Below, piece by piece: positions 58,678-64,000 of a stretch of DNA of 64,000 bases. Positions within the stretch are counted from its first letter, which is position 1; every line of letters begins with the position of its first letter. Under the pieces are notes generated by a model that ran no database searches, was not told the DNA's origin, and was given only the letters and a program-made list of their open reading frames with translations. The position numbers were made by a program, and so were the translations under genes. Location of the stretch: positions 620,001 through 684,000 of the forward strand of contig JACGCN010000023.1 in the NCBI GenBank assembly GCA_014905825.1. The letters run 5' to 3'. Source of the DNA: Lyophyllum atratum (Eukaryota; Basidiomycota; Agaricomycetes; Agaricales; Lyophyllaceae).

Positions 58678-59062
58678 GGTGGTGTGGCTGACGTCAATGT
58701 AATTTTAGTTCCCCCCCAAGCCACGCTGTTGATTCTATTTATATTCATAATATAAACCCGCAGCGTCCTGCAGTGCTCTGAATGCACTGGTTACTCGGCC
58801 GGCTCACGTCACACCAGAGGACTCCCTTACACGACCCGGTTATGGTACGAAGTCTTGTGAAAAGCAGGTAGAAATTGAGTGTATTAGTCGAAGTACTGAA
58901 CAGGTTGCAGATCTACACTTTGTTCTCAGCCCTGGCCGAGGCTGCTCTGCGTTCGGCGTTGGCCGTTGGGTATGTAGGTGGGTATCAGCAGAACGTCAAA
59001 AACGATGCATGCGCGCTTCATCTATGTAGGAGCTAAAAAAAATTAACCATTACAACATATAA
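58678..59062. other. Intergenic between the interrupted gene and tRNA-Met
   Basis: The segment contains the CRE-like TGACGTCA (58689-58696) and an AT-rich stretch (58735-58760). No coding sequence is supported. Confidence 0.45.
59035..59042 (-). terminator. Pol III terminator of tRNA-Met
   Basis: A run of eight A on the plus strand, i.e. eight T downstream of the minus-strand tRNA gene, matches the RNA polymerase III termination signal. Confidence 0.7.
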
Positions 59063-59163
59063 TGCCCCCTGCAAGGCTCGAACTTGCGACCTCAGGATTA
59101 CACATCCAACGATGCGTCATATTGCTATGAGACCTGCGCTCTAGCCAACTGAGCCAAGGAGGC
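59063..59163 (-). tRNA. Elongator tRNA-Met (CAU) with an intron
   Basis: On the minus strand the sequence starts GCCTCCTTGGCTCAGTTGGC and ends with the T-loop TTCGAGCC and acceptor GGGGGCA. The acceptor stem GCCTCCT/AGGGGGC pairs apart from wobble, and the A-box (TGGCTCAGTTGG) and B-box (GTTCGAGCC) are intact. The anticodon loop is CTCATAA, giving anticodon CAU of elongator methionine. A 27-base intron follows position 37, the standard place for eukaryotic tRNA introns, and leaves the spliced anticodon stem paired. It lies about 760 bases from the retroelement. Confidence 0.93.
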
Positions 59164-59373
59164 TATGTTCCCATGGAATGCCGGGACATCAACTGGAAGT
59201 GTCGCTGGTATGTACTCCATTATATGTAGTACGTACGTCTCCACATGTTCTGTACTTTTGCCAGGGTACATACATTACTGCCGTTTGACGTATCATAATC
59301 GATGCATATATGAATCTCCACCGAACTCATATCTTCAACAACGTCTAGACCCCATGCCAAGAAACAACTCATT

Positions 59374-62300
59374 CTACATCTCGCCATGGACGATCCACAT
59401 TCCCTTCATCGTCCCCGATAGCATCGACACCCGCAAGCGTAAGCGCCTCCATCTGGCGCGTGAAGTCATTCATATCAACCCGCGCTTTCTCTCGAATCTT
59501 CTCGTCGTATCCCCCAGCCTCGTCAACAGGCTCCTTGGGATCCCAGGTGATGGGCGAGCCAGTCCAGCCATTGTTGCAGTGGATGTAGTTGAGGAACGAG
59601 CGCCACAGGGGATCCAGAGAGAGAACTGAAGGATCGCCGATAACGATCAGGAGGGACTGGGCACGCGTGACAGCGACTAACGGGAGGTAATTGTCTTGGA
59701 ATCAAGTTCAAGTGATGGAAGGAACAATTGGGTACTAACCATTGAACCGGCGGGGGCTGGCGACGAAGCCAAGGGTGTGCCTCAGGTCGTACTCAACAAA
59801 TTCTGTGCTGCTGCGCACAGTGGAGATGATGATCACACGTCGTTCCTTCGAAGAAATTAGGAAATAACAGGATGCAGTATGGAGTAAAACCCACTTGGCC
59901 CTGGAACTCTTCGACACTGCCTACTTTAACACCATCTGCGACGTTACGTAGCGCAGTCCTAATCTTGCGGCACTGAGCGTTATACGGGGCAATTACGCCG
60001 ATATCGTTGTCCGCTGAAGTTCATGTCAACTTCTGATAAGTATGAGGTCGAATAGGAACAACGCACTCGTCCGGAAACGACGGTCTGAACGTAATGCCTG
60101 CACATATGCTTTGACCTGCAGCACCTCGTCGACGTTGAAGAACGAGGGCGATGAGGCTTCGCGATCATCTTTACCGCAGAGCCCGTGGAAGACGATTGGG
60201 AAGTTCTTATTTGGAAGGTATGTCGACCCGATGAAGCCGTTAATTACTTTGGTATCACCGCATTGCTCGAGCTCTCCATCGTAGAAGCGCTCGTTAGGGA
60301 ACTTGAGGATCGTGCTGTGGGACCTGAAGTTTTTGACGAGCTTAACCACCCTATAAAGTATAGCAACTAAGAACACGCGGCACACTGGGGTTTAGTGGAG
60401 CACTCACGAAACGCCATACCCATCTTTCAGATTGTATGCATCTCTATTCATAAGCCGCTCGATGTAGCTGGTCTCAAGACCAAGTTCGCAAGCCATCTTG
60501 GAGCGGATGATGGGTCCCAGCTGCTTATGATCGCCCGACAGAACGATGTTCGTCGTGGAGTTCGCCATCGTCTTGATCGCGATGAACACCTCCGGTTCAG
60601 TCGCCTGGCCCGCCTCATCAATGAAAATATGCGAATAATGTCCGCGGGGGATGCCAATGCCCGAGACGACTGACGCCGACACGCACGTCGTTACAATCAC
60701 GCGGAAACGCATCATGCGCGCCATTGGCGGCACCGAAAAATGGCCGTCGTGGCGTACGTGGGAGTAGTCGAGGAGCTCAAGGGGGACCTGGTCCTTTGCC
60801 CGAGAAGGCGCGTAGAAGCGGAAAAGCTCGTTGGAGGAAAGGTCCCGCAGGCGCATGGCGATGAGATCGGCGGCAGAATTGCTCGGTGCACATGCGAGTA
60901 TTCTGGCATTGGGATTGGCCTTAAGGACCTGCTTAATGGCTTCCACCATCGTAACGGTCTTGCCTGTGCCGGGCCTGCCGGAATTGTGAGCACGCCATAG
61001 CTGATGAGAATTCTGAGGAAACTCACGGTCCAAAGATAATAAATGGAAGTGAACCAGGGGGCTGCTTGACAATTGAGATAACTGCCTGGAGCTGCGGTGC
61101 ATTCAAGCCAATCAAGGGATTGATTACCCGAAGGCGTGCGTCGGCCTGCTTGGCATAAGGCCCTTTGGGAAGGTCAGTACGTTCTGGGAACAATACGCGG
61201 TCTTCGGAGAACGCGCTGTCAAGGGCCTGATGTTGTCGCCGGGCGGGGTAGCGATTGAGTTTGAACCGAACATTGTAGAGTTGGTCCCTACTCCCCCCTC
61301 TGAAAGATCTATCAAAGCGCATGTTCACCTCCTCTTTGCGTACAGCATGGACTCCACCCTCAAACCAGTGCCCTTCCCGAGCACCTTTCGGCTGAACGAG
61401 GATTCGGTCGCCTATCCGGTTACTTGTATAAATTGGGGGATATTATAAAAGACAAGGAACAAGGAATGATTTACCAACGAGCACGCTGGGGCGCTTTTCT
61501 GCTAGCCCTGGAACTTCCAATCTAGATGGCGGGTGATTAGGGTCACTAGGATTCAAGTATTTCAAGCTCATACTTACTGATAGAATGCCATATACGTCGT
61601 CATTCTGACGTTCGTCATGTCATAGATCTCTAAATCTCTCCTGAAAAAAAAAAGATCGTTCAGTACACATACCAGAGTAAGAAGACCCGATGAACGTACT
61701 CCATCTGATGCTCCTCGATCCATAAGAGATGCTTGAAATGGCGGTCATAGCCTGCGGCGTTGAACTCCCGGGGAAGGAATACACTTCTGATGCGGGCAAG
61801 CTTATTTGCGGGGGAGCCAGTAGAGAGAGTCGTGGCCAATGCATTAGGGATGGGAGCGCGCGGCAGTGGTACAACATAAGGAACAGCTTTCATCGACGGT
61901 GGCCGTACTCCCTCTACTACTGCAATTTCCACTTGTCGCGCGGTTTTCGCGCGGGGTATATATGGAGCTGTTGGCCTAAGCTTGTCGTGGTCCGCTTTGT
62001 TGCCCACGATACCTTCCAGCTGGCGGACGATCATGAATCGCGTGCGAAGCTGCGTATCTTCAAACAGGAACTCAGCGCGGTCCTGGCATCGTCCGATGTA
62101 ACTTTGATGGAAGGTGATACTGAAATTCAGCGGATTTGTCGATATATTTTGTCGTCTTTCATGAATACCGACCTCAAATCTTAGCGAGGCGATCATTAGT
62201 AAGTGAAGAGCATCGGAAAGCATAACTTACGAAGAATGTGTTGGGTTGGTCCCTTTCGCAGAGGCAAGTTGGATACTGACTAGGATGATGCGTGAAGAGG

Positions 62301-62868
62301 GGTTGGTTGTCTTGATTGTGCCTCTTGAAGTGATCCATCCAGCGGCGTCAGCGACCTCGACGATGCCAAAGTCAAACTCCCCTGCAACCGTGACCCCGTG
62401 CTTGTCCTTCTCTGCCTCGTCCAACACCACTCTGAACTCAGCAAACCGCTCCTTTTCGAGATGTCTTGCGTTCCTGAGGTGGCGATCCCAATAGACGTCC
62501 TGAATATGCACGTTGCAGGTAACACAAAATGTGTGCCGTGGGATGTCTGCAAGTTCTTCCGGGGCGACGGTCCCGGGTTCGACGCCACCTGCGTTGCATC
62601 TCCTGGCATGCCGGAGAGAATTGAGATGGATAGTCCACTGGTGTCTTCCGTGGTGTCGGCTCTGGCACAGAGGACATTTCAAGACCAAAGACTGCCCACC
62701 GACTTTGTTGAGATGAACCCGCGATTCAGTGTGTGCATTCATCTCCGCAGCCGACGCGCACATGAACGCGCAGGCCTCGCATGTTAACATATTGTGGGTC
62801 CAGCGACAGGACGGGTCCTGGCAAGAGCCATCTTGGCGTAACTGAGGGCAGATGTCGATGATCGACAT
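59374..62868 (-). CDS. MOV10/SDE3-like SF1 RNA helicase with N-terminal zinc fingers
   Basis: This is a superfamily-1 RNA helicase of the MOV10/SDE3/Armitage group, which acts in RNA silencing and retroelement control in other eukaryotes; its role here is inferred. The start at 62868 gives [16 protein letters not shown]. Residues 7-25 form a CCCH zinc finger (C-x8-C-x4-C-x3-H), followed by three C2H2-type fingers (CEAC...H-x5-H, CPLC...H-x5-H and CVTC...H-x4-H) and a beta-rich region. The helicase core shows Walker A FGPPGTGKT (near 61020 and 60975, across an intron), DEAG in [40 protein letters not shown] and AVTRAQ. The last exon ends near 59374. About ten exons are inferred, and all ATPase motifs are intact. 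Confidence 0.92.
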
Positions 62869-63434
62869 TGTTGGGAGCGTGTAGTGAACGACGCGTCGAA
62901 GAAAAAGTGGAAACCTTTCAGGCGTCTTTATATGGCGCTGAACGGCCTTTTACCTCATTTCCGGCCATGAGGCTAATCGATCTCACATAAATTGCGGCAG
63001 AATTTAGCCTTCAACGGATAGCTTCTTCAAGCGATCGGTGCTTGGGGATTCTCGACTGCGGAGAATCTATTGTATGAGCTGCTGTCCGGACATGTCACGG
63101 TCATCTCCACTGCGTACATGTTATAACCTCGATTGCACCACACTCCTGGTCTCCCCACAACGGAGGAACAGTCCACACACATATTGGACGGAGCCGGCAC
63201 AGTGGATGAGGTGGTGGTCGATGGACTTAGAAAGGAGGTTTGTCTGATGCTGCCTGTCTGTCTTATTTAAACCGCAGCGTGCGAACTTTTCCTGCGACAA
63301 CTTTGGTAGCACCTATCATGGATGGGTTGAGCAGGCATAAAAGTGTTTGTACATCTGCCTTTCTCATCTGACAGGATCTAGGTCGCGAAGGGATGACATA
63401 AAGACCAGGAGATGGAACGACAAGACAAAATAAA
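62869..63434. other. Intergenic between the helicase and RPT6 genes
   Basis: The left end should contain the helicase promoter and the right end the 3' flank of RPT6. No coding sequence is supported. Confidence 0.5.
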
Positions 63435-64000
63435 CTACGAGAAGAGTTTGTTGACCGATGTGTTTCCCTCTTGATTCTTCTTGAGCACCTACAGACCAAA
63501 GTAAAGGTGAGATTGTGTGAAAAGTGCAGATAGTGGGACCCACGAACCTTAGCAACAGCAAACTCGAAGTCTTCCTGGGTAACGTGCTGCCTTCGTTCAC
63601 GTAGCGCATACATGCCTTGACGAGGGACGATCAGAGGAGTACACAACGGAAACTCACTTAACATACCTGCTTCAGTACAAATACCACGAACCTCAGCACC
63701 AGAACATTGGCCCATCTTCTCCGCAAGCGCACGGAGATTAATTCCTCGCTGCAGTGACATCTACAATTTCTCGTTAGCCCGATCAAACTCTATACCATAG
63801 GCGCTCAGTGTAAGAGGAAACTCACCTTTCGCGAGTGAATTCGCAGAATAGAGACACGCGCCTCAGGGCCTGGAGGTGGAAACTCGATCTTACGATCGAT
63901 ACGCCCAGGACGAAGAAGTGCGGCGTCAAGGATGTCTAGGAAAAGGGATCGAACCTATAACGAAAGAGAGGAGAAAGAACACATACCAATTCGATTGGTG
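63435..64000 (-). CDS. RPT6: 26S proteasome regulatory ATPase subunit RPT6, 3' part
   Basis: This is the C-terminal part of the AAA ATPase Rpt6/Sug1 of the 19S regulatory particle, which unfolds substrates for the 20S core. From the right edge the reading frame gives TNRI, then across an intron [20 protein letters not shown] and [15 protein letters not shown]. These are followed by [21 protein letters not shown] and [19 protein letters not shown], then [18 protein letters not shown] and [12 protein letters not shown] with a stop at 63435. The arginine-finger/sensor region ([12 protein letters not shown]) is intact. Three or four exons are visible. The 5' part lies outside the window. Confidence 0.93.

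Noticed and set aside
59063..59163. tRNA pseudogene because of extra bases in the anticodon arm
   Set aside because: The extra 27 bases are at the canonical intron place after position 37, and the arms and A/B boxes are intact.
1..64000. CRISPR arrays, bacterial operons, rRNA genes, integrated viruses
   Set aside because: No regularly spaced repeats, ribosomal RNA blocks or viral replication or capsid motifs were seen; the intron-rich structure is fungal nuclear.

Overview
The window is nuclear DNA from a fungus, almost certainly an agaricomycete basidiomycete. Protein-coding genes are split by many short GT-AG introns (about 45-65 bases), lie tightly packed on both strands, and include lineage-typical families: two DUF6534-like multi-pass membrane proteins, a WOPR (Gti1/Pac2) regulator, SRPK-like kinase, F-box, P450 and BTB genes. 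There is no operon structure, CRISPR array or bacterial feature. All gene models come from reading conserved protein blocks across putative introns, so exon edges are approximate unless stated.

Left part (0-20 kb): a partial gene at the edge, a zinc alcohol/polyol dehydrogenase (ADH copy 1), the ribosome-biogenesis WD40 protein ENP2/NOL10, a DUF6534 membrane protein (copy A), a cytochrome P450, an SRPK-like kinase, the SURF4/Erv29 cargo receptor, an F-box protein and the MutY adenine glycosylase. Middle (21-42 kb): DNAJC11-like J-protein, WOPR regulator, RMD1/Sif2-like DUF155 protein, exocyst SEC5, fatty-acid 2-hydroxylase SCS7, an acyl-CoA synthetase and an ORT1-like mitochondrial carrier. 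Right part (42-64 kb): ADH copy 2, a secreted histidine acid phosphatase, DUF6534 copy B, a cluster of three related BTB genes (one intact, one decayed, one with a single frame break), a membrane-protein gene interrupted by a retroelement, an intron-containing elongator tRNA-Met, a MOV10/SDE3-type RNA helicase and the 3' part of proteasome ATPase RPT6.

The most striking object is at 57061-58300: two identical 188-bp direct repeats that start TG and end CA, flanked by a 4-bp duplication (CGAC), with a TGG-type primer-binding site two bases inside one repeat and a purine tract abutting the other. It has the full anatomy of a miniature LTR retrotransposon (TRIM), only 1,240 bp long, yet it contains one intact 249-codon ORF in the sense orientation that I cannot assign to any family. 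It sits in a coding exon of the membrane-protein gene, about nine bases before a 5' splice site; removing the element and one CGAC copy rejoins the reading frame.

Two pairs of paralogues (ADH/DUF6534) recur with the same ~3.5-kb spacing around an unrelated single gene, suggesting an old block duplication with local inversion. Most other genes are single-copy housekeeping functions (translation, proteasome, secretion, exocytosis, DNA repair, lipid and amino-acid metabolism) with no evident functional link to one another.
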